Below, in pieces: positions 1-4,681 of a stretch of 6,114 bases of DNA (the stretch's first letter is position 1; every line of letters starts with the position of its first letter). Source of the DNA: Streptococcus oralis (GTDB lineage: Bacteria > Bacillota > Bacilli > Lactobacillales > Streptococcaceae). The notes beneath the pieces are model-generated. The model searched no databases and was not told the origin of the DNA. It worked only from the letters and a program-made list of their open reading frames with translations. The position numbers were made by a program, and so were the translations under genes. The stretch lies in contig CALHBZ010000091.1 in the NCBI GenBank assembly GCA_937930605.1, forward strand, positions 1 to 6,114, in the 5' to 3' direction.

Positions 1-2
1 GC

Positions 3-50
3 GGAGCCGTGACAGACTTCTGGAATATGGACAAGTCAGGTAAAAAATAA
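3..50 (+). CDS. ilvD: C-terminal end of dihydroxy-acid dehydratase (probable), partial
   Basis: Frame 3 is open from the left edge to TAA at 48-50 and gives the tail GAVTDFWNMDKSGKK. Other IlvD proteins end with a similar SA..GAVTD segment, and pneumococcal genomes carry ilvD a few genes from hisS, which is recalled rather than checked. IlvD is the Fe-S dehydratase of branched-chain amino acid synthesis. A DUF59 Fe-S assembly-type gene next door fits a Fe-S enzyme but does not prove a link. Only about 16 codons are visible, so the identity is tentative. That a coding frame ends here is supported by the terminator starting 8 bases after the stop. Confidence 0.55.
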   Translation, partial: GAVTDFWNMDKSGKK

Positions 51-57
51 ACTCAAA

Positions 58-86
58 AAGCAAGCCATTTTCGGCTTGCTTCTTTT
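58..86. terminator. Bidirectional rho-independent terminator between convergent genes
   Basis: A 9-bp perfect stem pairs AAGCAAGCC (58-66) with GGCTTGCTT (73-81) around the six-base loop ATTTTC. On the plus strand it is followed by CTTTT, which would end the upstream ilvD-like transcript. On the minus strand the stem is followed by a run of T (the A run at 55-59), so it can also stop transcripts coming leftward from the DUF59 gene through the BOX repeat. Confidence 0.85.
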
Positions 87-112
87 CATCTTCAAAAGTG
101 ATTTGCCTGCTT

Positions 113-217
113 ATACTCAATAAAAATCAAAGAGCAAACTAGAAAGCTAGGCGCAGGCAGTACTTGAGTACGACAAGCCGACGCTGACGTGGTTTGAATT
201 TGATTTTTGAAGAGTAT
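113..217 (-). repeat. BOX repeat element, A-C form without boxB
   Basis: The ends are the inverted pair ATACTC (113-118) and GAGTAT (212-217). The left part, AATAAAAATCAAAGAGC onward with an AGCTAG core, matches the boxC module known from pneumococcus. The right part, CGACAAGCCGACGCTGACG (171-189), closely matches the boxA sequence used for BOX typing. A-to-C order therefore reads on the minus strand. About 105 bp is what one boxA plus one boxC gives, with no boxB copies. A second paired block, AAAAATCAAA (122-131) with TTTGATTTTT (199-208), and a short hairpin GTACT-TG-AGTAC (160-171) at the module junction suggest a folded RNA when transcribed. The element lies in the 3' region of the DUF59 gene and overlaps the first base of its stop triplet. 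Confidence 0.9.
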
Positions 218-558
218 TAACGAGGTGGCAGTCCAAGGGCAATACGGCCGTAGCGACTGATTCGTGTGATCTTCCAGGCAGGCGACCAAGTGACTTCAAC
301 CTTGACATCTTCGATACCCTCGATTTGTTTTAGACCTGCGACGATTTCGATAGGCAAACTTTCTGCACAATCGCAGGCAGTATCAGTGAAGGTCATGACA
401 ATCTTGCAGAGACCTGTTTCATCCAGATTGATTTCATAAATCAAGCCCAGATTATACACATCCAATTCCACATCTGTATCAAAAACCTTCTCTAGTTTTT
501 CGATAATTTGGTCTTGCAAGGCCAAAGCACGGTCATTGATTTTGATATCGTCTCTCAT
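217..558 (-). CDS. DUF59 / MIP18-family (SufT/PaaD-like) Fe-S assembly-type protein
   Basis: This 113-aa cytoplasmic protein belongs to the MIP18/DUF59 family, whose members (SufT, the N-terminal part of some Mrp/ApbC proteins, PaaD) help mature Fe-S proteins. Visible signatures are DVYNLGLIYEI (33-43), matching the family's DP...NLGLIY motif; TDTACDCAESLP (58-69), in place of the common T..GCP segment and holding two cysteines, C62 and C64; and VTWSPAW (89-95), matching the family's V.W.P.W. The start has a strong ribosome site, GGAGGG (566-571, read on the minus strand), 7 bases before ATG. The gene is monocistronic and divergent from hisS, with no suf genes visible. The specific client is unknown. 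An ilvD-like Fe-S enzyme gene converges on it, which is only suggestive. The family call is secure, the exact role is not. Confidence 0.9.
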   Translation of the reverse strand: MRDDIKINDRALALQDQIIEKLEKVFDTDVELDVYNLGLIYEINLDETGLCKIVMTFTDTACDCAESLPIEIVAGLKQIEGIEDVKVEVTWSPAWKITRISRYGRIALGLPPR

Positions 559-588
559 AACAGTCCCTCCACGTGATAAATATCCTCT

Positions 589-617
589 ATTTTCTCATAA
601 TTCTGACAATTTGGCAA
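589..617 (-). promoter_or_regulatory. Promoter of the DUF59 gene
   Basis: Read on the minus strand, -35 TTGCCA (612-617) and -10 GAAAAT (589-594) are separated by exactly 17 bases. The -10 is preceded by TGA, giving an extended TGn -10. Transcription would start near 582 and leave a leader of about 24 bases before the ATG. It is back-to-back with the hisS promoter. Confidence 0.6.
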
Positions 618-688
618 GTTTTTGATGAATTTTCTGAAAAAGGCTCTCTTGAGATTTTCTACTCTTACTGTTTTAATCCCTCTATTTA

Positions 689-697
689 TGGTAAAAT
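689..697 (+). promoter_or_regulatory. Extended -10 promoter of hisS
   Basis: TG at 689-690, one base, then TAAAAT at 692-697 form an extended -10. No good -35 sits at 17 bases (TGTTTT at 669-674), which is tolerable for extended -10 promoters. The predicted start near 704 leaves only about 23 bases before hisS, so there is no room for a T-box leader. The surrounding word TTTATGGTAAAATA recurs exactly in front of aspS. Confidence 0.7.
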
Positions 698-726
698 AAG
701 ACTATTAAGTTTAAAGAGGATTCCCT

Positions 727-2007
727 ATGAAATTACAAAAACCAAAAGGAACGCAGGATATTTTACCTGCTGAGTCTGCCAAGTGGCAGTACGTTGAAGG
801 ATTTGCCCGTGAAATTTTCAAGCGCTATAACTATGCGGAAGTGCGTACGCCTATTTTTGAGCATTACGAGGTTATCAGTCGCTCTGTCGGAGATACAACG
901 GATATCGTAACCAAGGAAATGTATGATTTTTATGACAAGGGTGAACGCCATATTACCCTCCGTCCAGAAGGAACTGCGCCCGTTGTCCGCTCTTATGTGG
1001 AAAATAAACTCTTCGCCCCAGAAGTGCAAAAGCCAAGTAAGTTCTACTACATGGGCCCTATGTTCCGTTATGAGCGTCCACAAGCAGGTCGTTTACGCCA
1101 GTTCCACCAGATTGGTGTTGAGTGCTTTGGTTCTAACAATCCAGCTACCGATGTGGAGACCATCGCTATGGCAGCTCATTTCTTGAAAGAAATCGGCATT
1201 CAAGGTGTCAAATTGCACCTTAACACACTTGGAAATCCTGAGAGCCGTGCGGCTTACCGTCAAGCCTTGATCGACTATTTGACACCACTCAAGGAGACCT
1301 TGTCTAAGGATAGCCAACGTCGTTTGGAGGAAAATCCTCTCCGTGTCTTGGACTCTAAGGAGAAAGAAGACAAGGTGGCAGTAGAGAATGCGCCGTCTAT
1401 CTTGGACTTCCTTGATGCAGAAAGCCAAGCTCATTTTGATGCTGTGCGTCAGATGTTGGAAAATCTGGGTATAGACTATATCATCGATACCAATATGGTG
1501 CGCGGTCTGGACTATTACAACCACACGATTTTCGAGTTCATCACAGAGATTGAGGGTAATGACTTGACGGTCTGTGCGGGTGGTCGCTACGATGGCTTGG
1601 TTGCTTACTTTGGAGGCCCAGAAACTGCTGGCTTTGGTTTTGGACTTGGTGTAGAACGCCTGCTGCTCATTCTTGAAAAGCAAGGGGTGGCCCTCCCTAT
1701 CGAAAACGCTCTAGATGTTTATATTGCAGTCTTGGGTGAAGGAGCAAATATCAAGGCCTTGGAGTTGGTGCAAGCCCTTCGCCAACAAGGTTTCAAAGCA
1801 GAGCGTGATTACCTCAACCGTAAACTCAAAGCTCAATTCAAGTCAGCTGATGTCTTTGCGGCTAAGACCCTTATCACCCTAGGAGAGAGCGAAGTCGAAA
1901 GCGGACAAGTGACAGTCAAGAACAACCAAACTCGAGAAGAGGTGGAAGTTACGCTTGATACAATCAGCCAAAACTTCTCAGAAATCTTTGAAAAACTAGG
2001 GTTTTAA
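727..2007 (+). CDS. hisS: Histidyl-tRNA synthetase
   Basis: This 426-aa cytoplasmic class IIa enzyme charges tRNA-His with histidine using ATP. The length is normal for bacterial HisRS. Class II motif 1 lies in the region around residues 38-62 ([12 protein letters not shown]...). [10 protein letters not shown] is at 79-88. Motif 2 has [16 protein letters not shown] at 113-128, including the FRxE core. The two histidine-specific signatures are present: VRGLDYY (258-264, HisA) and CAGGRYDGL (283-291, HisB). Motif 3 is [13 protein letters not shown] (302-314). Residues from about 329 form the C-terminal anticodon-binding domain. The ATG at 727 is preceded by AGAGGA six bases upstream, and the N-terminus [13 protein letters not shown] is the usual HisRS start. 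All key motifs are intact. The gene is transcribed alone from its own promoter and is followed by a terminator, so it is uncoupled from aspS. Confidence 0.98.
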   Translation: MKLQKPKGTQDILPAESAKWQYVEGFAREIFKRYNYAEVRTPIFEHYEVISRSVGDTTDIVTKEMYDFYDKGERHITLRPEGTAPVVRSYVENKLFAPEVQKPSKFYYMGPMFRYERPQAGRLRQFHQIGVECFGSNNPATDVETIAMAAHFLKEIGIQGVKLHLNTLGNPESRAAYRQALIDYLTPLKETLSKDSQRRLEENPLRVLDSKEKEDKVAVENAPSILDFLDAESQAHFDAVRQMLENLGIDYIIDTNMVRGLDYYNHTIFEFITEIEGNDLTVCAGGRYDGLVAYFGGPETAGFGFGLGVERLLLILEKQGVALPIENALDVYIAVLGEGANIKALELVQALRQQGFKAERDYLNRKLKAQFKSADVFAAKTLITLGESEVESGQVTVKNNQTREEVEVTLDTISQNFSEIFEKLGF

Positions 2008-2020
2008 TAACAGATAAACC

Positions 2021-2052
2021 GGTCAGGAACCTACTCCTGATCTTTTTCTTTT
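2021..2052 (+). terminator. Rho-independent terminator of hisS
   Basis: The stem GGTCAGGA (2021-2028) pairs with TCCTGATC (2035-2042), with one G-T wobble, around the loop ACCTAC. A TTTTTCTTTT tract follows at 2043-2052. It starts 13 bases after the hisS stop and separates hisS from the next operon. Confidence 0.88.
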
Positions 2053-2058
2053 GCAAAA

Positions 2059-2097
2059 TGACAAAAATCATAAGCTTTATGACAAATATAATTGTCA
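2059..2097. promoter_or_regulatory. Candidate operator: TGACAA repeats at the operon promoter
   Basis: A perfect inverted repeat TGACAA-N6-TTGTCA (2080-2085 and 2092-2097) has its right arm exactly on the -35 hexamer of the downstream promoter. A further direct copy, TGACAA (2059-2064, within ATGACAAA), lies 21 bases upstream of the left arm, about two helical turns on the same DNA face. This arrangement is typical of a repressor site that blocks polymerase. The obvious candidate to bind it is the XRE regulator encoded second in the operon. That assignment is inference from position only. Confidence 0.5.
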
Positions 2098-2120
2098 AAA
2101 AGAAAAAGATGTGTTACAAT
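2092..2120 (+). promoter_or_regulatory. Promoter of the six-gene operon
   Basis: -35 TTGTCA (2092-2097) and -10 TACAAT (2115-2120) are spaced by exactly 17 bases, a near-consensus vegetative promoter. The start near 2127 gives a leader of about 33 bases. This argues against translation starting at the upstream in-frame ATGs (2058, 2079, 2109), which lie before the transcription start, and supports the ATG at 2160. Confidence 0.8.
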
Positions 2121-2159
2121 GTAAGCAAGTTAAGAAATAAAGAAATAGGAGGGAACCAC

Positions 2160-2474
2160 ATGTGGGTATGGATTTTTTTACCTTTTCTCGTCTTGATTTA
2201 TAGTAGTCAATCTAAAAAAATCAAGCGGTTAGAGAGGAGGTTAAAGGTAATCGAAAGAAAAGAGAAAGGAGATATAGATATGTCAAGATTATTGCAAGAA
2301 ATGATTGGAAAGAAACCAATTATAACGGGAGTGTATATTGGACCAGATAACTGGGAAGTTGTGGATGTTGACGAGGAATGGGTCAAACTACGTAGCGTTG
2401 ATAAAAAGGGGAAAGAAAAATTCAAGTTGCAACGTATTGAGGATATCCAAACCATTGAATTTGACGGAGAGTAG
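2160..2474 (+). CDS. Membrane-anchored small beta-domain protein, function unknown
   Basis: A 104-aa protein and the first gene of the operon. The ATG at 2160 was chosen because AGGAGGG lies just upstream (2147-2153) and the promoter -10 ends at 2120. An upstream in-frame ATG at 2058 would lie before the promoter. Residues 2-14 (WVWIFLPFLVLIY) form one membrane anchor. Residues 18-37 are a highly charged Lys/Arg/Glu helix that could be a short coiled coil. Residues about 52-104 look like a compact beta domain with VYIGPDNWEVVDVDEEWVKL and a final RIEDIQTIEF, recalling small SH3/Sm-like folds. Similar short proteins (anchor, charged helix, DVDDEWVKL-type domain) are recalled beside XRE genes in Firmicutes, without a named function. 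A second good start exists inside the gene (ATG 2280). The XRE gene follows after 9 bases. Confidence 0.85.
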   Translation: MWVWIFLPFLVLIYSSQSKKIKRLERRLKVIERKEKGDIDMSRLLQEMIGKKPIITGVYIGPDNWEVVDVDEEWVKLRSVDKKGKEKFKLQRIEDIQTIEFDGE

Positions 2475-2483
2475 GTGTGTAAC

Positions 2484-2693
2484 ATGCAACTAAAAAACCG
2501 TCTAAAAGAGCTTCGGGCTCGCGATGGTTTGAATCAAACTGAACTGGCCAAGCTAGCTGGCGTGTCCAGACAAACCATCAGTTTGCTAGAACGGGATGAG
2601 TACACCCCGTCAGTAGTAATAGCTCTGAAGATTTCACAGATATTCAATGAACCAGTCGAGTCGGTATTTCGTATAGAGGAGGATGAGGAATGA
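2484..2693 (+). CDS. XRE/Cro-CI family transcriptional regulator (YozG-like)
   Basis: A 69-aa single-domain DNA-binding protein. The helix-turn-helix is plain: LNQTELAKLAGVSRQTISLLER (16-37), with the recognition helix around SRQTISLLER (28-37), followed by the family signature DEYTPSVVIALKISQIFN (38-55) and an acidic tail EEDEE. It has no sensor domain, so any signal must come from a partner, plausibly one of the membrane proteins encoded beside it. The start at ATG 2484 is preferred because relatives begin MxLKNRLKELRA. A GTG at 2475 would add three residues (MCN) and has GGAG five bases upstream, so it cannot be excluded. It overlaps the next gene by 4 bp (ATGA), implying translational coupling. 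It probably regulates its own operon through the TGACAA sites, which is inference. Confidence 0.93.
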   Translation: MQLKNRLKELRARDGLNQTELAKLAGVSRQTISLLERDEYTPSVVIALKISQIFNEPVESVFRIEEDEE

Positions 2694-2878
2694 ACAAGTA
2701 TAAAGTAATCTATTATGTAGTTGCCATAACTCTATTAGTCAGTGTGTGTCTACTAATTGGAACAAATCTAGGATGGTTTGATCTCTATTACAGCGACCAA
2801 TTTATTTGGGCCTATTTTGCCCTCATACCAGTAATTGAATGGATTGAAAAGAAATCAAAAAATCTAGCAAGTGAATAA
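2690..2878 (+). CDS. Small two-pass membrane protein, function unknown
   Basis: A 62-aa protein starting at the ATGA overlap with the XRE stop. Its ribosome site GAGGATGAGG lies in the end of the XRE gene. Two hydrophobic stretches are visible: about 7-29 (IYYVVAITLLVSVCLLIG...) and about 37-52 (QFIWAYFALIPVIEWI). They are joined by a short WFDLYYSD loop, with a lysine-rich C-terminus (EKKSKN). No catalytic motif is seen. The overlap with XRE suggests fixed stoichiometry with the regulator, so a membrane partner or anti-regulator role is possible. No family name is recognised with confidence. Confidence 0.85.
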   Translation: MNKYKVIYYVVAITLLVSVCLLIGTNLGWFDLYYSDQFIWAYFALIPVIEWIEKKSKNLASE

Positions 2879-2889
2879 GGGGAATGAAT

Positions 2890-3624
2890 ATGAAAAAGAA
2901 ACGTGGATTGTTATTTTTAATGTCTGTTGTCTTGGGAGCTTTCTTGGGCGTGTTTGTAGGGATGTTTAAGGCACGTGCCGAATCCCATGAAATTATTTTA
3001 GATGTAAAAGTCTTGGTACCATGGATATCAGCTATTTGTTTACTGATAGGTTTCATTAGCATTCTTTTGACTTTCAATTTCTTAAAGAAAAGCAGAAAAT
3101 TTCACTCCTTGTATCAAGAGGAAATGGATGATGATCTGAATAAAACCTATTATGTGCAAATGTATCGGAATCTCGAGTTTGGAACCATTGCTTTTAATAT
3201 TGCAAACGTAGCAATTTTATTGGCTCTCTTCATTGCAGGAAGTGAAGTGATTATACTAAATGGAAGCTTTCTAACCTTATCTCTTTCTTTTTTGCTATTA
3301 GTGTTGGTTTTCAATGTTCAAAAATATCTTTATAAGACCATTGCGATTGTTCGTCAGTTTGATTTGGCATTTTTCTCTACACCAAAGGACGCCTTAGACT
3401 ATTTCAATTCTTACGATGAAGGGGAGCGAAAGGCTAATTTGGAACAGAGTTTTCGGATTTTATTCCAATTAAATAACTATGTCTTGCCAGGTCTCTACTT
3501 TCTGATTGATCTCTTTTCTTTATTGACAGGAGAGATTCAGCTACTAGCCTTCTTTCTTGTCGGAGCTATCCATGTTTATATCAATGTGATGCAGTTACCT
3601 ATGGTGAAACGTTATTTCAAATAG
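2890..3624 (+). CDS. DUF3169-like polytopic membrane protein
   Basis: A 244-aa membrane protein with about six hydrophobic segments: 6-26, 43-65, 98-117, 119-143, 198-213 and 217-237. The 147-195 region between segments 4 and 5 is a soluble loop with conserved-looking STPKDALDYFNSYDEGERK (163-181). This P-D...DEGE+ loop, the size and the neighbouring XRE gene match what is recalled of the DUF3169 family, whose function is unknown. The start at ATG 2890 is preferred over ATG 2884 because AAGGGG at 2877-2882 is then seven bases away, whereas for 2884 it is one base away. It follows the 62-aa gene after 11 bases. A sensor or immunity-type role is inference from context only. Family assignment is moderate, membrane topology is strong. 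Confidence 0.85.
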   Translation: MKKKRGLLFLMSVVLGAFLGVFVGMFKARAESHEIILDVKVLVPWISAICLLIGFISILLTFNFLKKSRKFHSLYQEEMDDDLNKTYYVQMYRNLEFGTIAFNIANVAILLALFIAGSEVIILNGSFLTLSLSFLLLVLVFNVQKYLYKTIAIVRQFDLAFFSTPKDALDYFNSYDEGERKANLEQSFRILFQLNNYVLPGLYFLIDLFSLLTGEIQLLAFFLVGAIHVYINVMQLPMVKRYFK

Positions 3625-3633
3625 GAGATCTTT

Positions 3634-4275
3634 ATGAAAATACTTAAAAATCTTGGCTGGTTTCTTCTAACTGTTCTATCCTTTTTCTTTGGTTATGGTC
3701 TGGTTCAGAGTATGGCACTGTCAGCTCTTGGACTAGGGGCTTCAATCTATGGAGTCTTGCCACTTTATATCGCCCTGTCAGGAGCCTATGTTTATGGAGT
3801 TTACAAGTGGTATCAGACAGAAAAGGTTAGCATCCAGACAACTGCTTTTAATCGTTATATCTGGTTGCCTACTCTGGTTTTACTAGTGGCTATTACAGCC
3901 CAGTTCTTTTTGCCAAACGATCCGTCGGTCAATCAACAAATCGTATCTCAACTGACGGTGGCTCAGCCTGCATTTGGTTTCTTTATGGTGGTGGTCTTTG
4001 CTCCTCTGACGGAAGAACTCATTTTTAGAGGGATGCTGGCGCGCTATCTCTTTCCTATGCAGGACAATAGTAAACAGACAGGTCTGTTTCTCCTTGTATC
4101 GAGTGTCCTTTTTGCCTTGATTCATTTTCCAGGGACTTTGCAACAGTTTTTAGTCTATGCTAGTCTGGGATTAAGTTTGGGACTGGCTTATGTGAGTCGA
4201 AAAGGCCTTCTTTACAGCATTTCTTTACATGCTTTGAATAATTTAATCGGCTTTTTGATGATACTCATGCTATAA
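3634..4275 (+). CDS. CPBP-family intramembrane metalloprotease (CAAX/Abi)
   Basis: A 213-aa polytopic protein with all the catalytic motifs of the CPBP (Rce1/Abi) family: EExxxR as EELIFRG (E127, E128, R132), FxxxH as FALIH (F160, H164) and HxxxN as HALNN (H199, N203). Hydrophobic segments at about 8-32, 38-56, 76-94, 112-126, 150-165, 170-186 and 192-211 place the active site in the membrane. Such proteins cleave membrane substrates. In lactic acid bacteria many act in bacteriocin self-immunity or peptide pheromone maturation. AGGAG at 3623-3627 overlaps the stop of the DUF3169-like gene and lies six bases before ATG 3634. The next gene starts 17 bases after the stop. The substrate is unknown; candidates are the operon's own small membrane proteins or an unlinked peptide. 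Confidence 0.95.
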   Translation: MKILKNLGWFLLTVLSFFFGYGLVQSMALSALGLGASIYGVLPLYIALSGAYVYGVYKWYQTEKVSIQTTAFNRYIWLPTLVLLVAITAQFFLPNDPSVNQQIVSQLTVAQPAFGFFMVVVFAPLTEELIFRGMLARYLFPMQDNSKQTGLFLLVSSVLFALIHFPGTLQQFLVYASLGLSLGLAYVSRKGLLYSISLHALNNLIGFLMILML

Positions 4276-4276
4276 T
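4268..4276 (+). promoter_or_regulatory. Possible internal extended -10 before the last operon gene
   Basis: TGCTATAAT is a perfect extended -10 that straddles the CPBP stop codon. No recognisable -35 lies 17 bases upstream. Transcription would begin near 4283, right at the AGGAGG ribosome site of the next gene, leaving almost no leader. It may be fortuitous. Confidence 0.3.
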
Positions 4277-4292
4277 AGAGTCAGGAGGTCAC

Positions 4293-4523
4293 ATGAAACG
4301 AGTAATTTTATTAGCAGTGATACAGGCAGTTGTTCTCTTCTTTATCATCGGGGCACTTGCCTATGCCTTTAAAGGCGATTTCTTTTACAACAATCTAGCA
4401 GTGATTTTTGCACCTATTGCAGGTGTCTTGCGTTTTGCTTCAGCTTATGCGACGGAGATTGTTCTGCCTAAAAAGGCGGCTGAAATCGCGGAAAAACGTA
4501 AAAAAGGTCAAGAATCAAAATAA
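4293..4523 (+). CDS. Small membrane protein, function unknown, last gene of the operon
   Basis: A 76-aa protein with a near-perfect ribosome site AGGAGGT (4283-4289) three bases before the ATG, unusually close for so strong a site. One clear membrane helix spans about 4-26 (VILLAVIQAVVLFFIIGALAYAF). A second, weaker hydrophobic stretch spans 34-52 (NLAVIFAPIAGVLRFASAY). The tail (59-76, PKKAAEIAEKRKKGQESK) is strongly basic and likely cytoplasmic. Its stop is four bases from the terminator stem, so it closes the operon. It could be a partner or substrate of the protease encoded before it. No family is recognised. Confidence 0.88.
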   Translation: MKRVILLAVIQAVVLFFIIGALAYAFKGDFFYNNLAVIFAPIAGVLRFASAYATEIVLPKKAAEIAEKRKKGQESK

Positions 4524-4527
4524 GAAA

Positions 4528-4555
4528 ATCCGATGGTGTCTTCATCGGATTTTTT
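4528..4555 (+). terminator. Strong rho-independent terminator of the six-gene operon
   Basis: The perfect 8-bp stem ATCCGATG (4528-4535) pairs with CATCGGAT (4543-4550) around the loop GTGTCTT, followed by TTTTT (4551-4555). The A run at 4525-4528 extends the stem with the T tract. It isolates the operon from aspS. Confidence 0.93.
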
Positions 4556-4644
4556 GATGTTGTCATGATTTTTTAGCTCTTCGTTTTGATTTTTACAGAC
4601 AACCAAACTTTTCTGCTGATTTTCATGAAGAGCCTGCGCTTTTA

Positions 4645-4653
4645 TGGTAAAAT
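4645..4653 (+). promoter_or_regulatory. Extended -10 promoter of aspS
   Basis: TG (4645-4646), one base, then TAAAAT (4648-4653) form an extended -10 within TTTATGGTAAAATA, the same 14 bases as at hisS. No convincing -35 is seen at the right spacing. The start near 4660 leaves a leader of about 22 bases, so no T-box or riboswitch fits. Confidence 0.7.
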
Positions 4654-4681
4654 AGTAACAGAATAAAAGAGGAGAGAAAAC

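Noticed and set aside
559..726. Search for a T-box or amino-acid leader before hisS
   Set aside because: Only about 23 bases lie between the predicted transcription start and the ATG; no stem-loop, T-box sequence or terminator is present.
573..773. 66-codon plus-strand open frame between the DUF59 gene and hisS
   Set aside because: It runs across both divergent promoters and overlaps the hisS start in another frame; it has no ribosome site and shows no family resemblance.
1093..1683. Long minus-strand open frame inside hisS
   Set aside because: It is fully contained in a gene with intact motifs and has no ribosome site or recognisable protein; it is a composition shadow, like the other antisense frames in hisS and aspS.
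2087..2092. TATAAT in the middle of the TGACAA palindrome as an alternative -10
   Set aside because: There is no TGn extension and no -35 at a workable distance; the 17-spaced TTGTCA/TACAAT pair is far better.
2070..2098. Antisense promoter with TTGACA on the minus strand (2093-2098)
   Set aside because: The -35 is perfect but no acceptable -10 lies 16-18 bases on, and it would only face the hisS terminator.
2160..2878. Toxin-antitoxin reading of the XRE gene and its small neighbours
   Set aside because: No RelE, HigB, HipA or other toxin motif is seen; the neighbours are membrane proteins within a longer operon.
4576..4633. Inverted repeat GCTCTTC / GAAGAGC before aspS
   Set aside because: Arms of only 7 bp are separated by 44 bases; this is likely by chance and too weak to call an operator or terminator.
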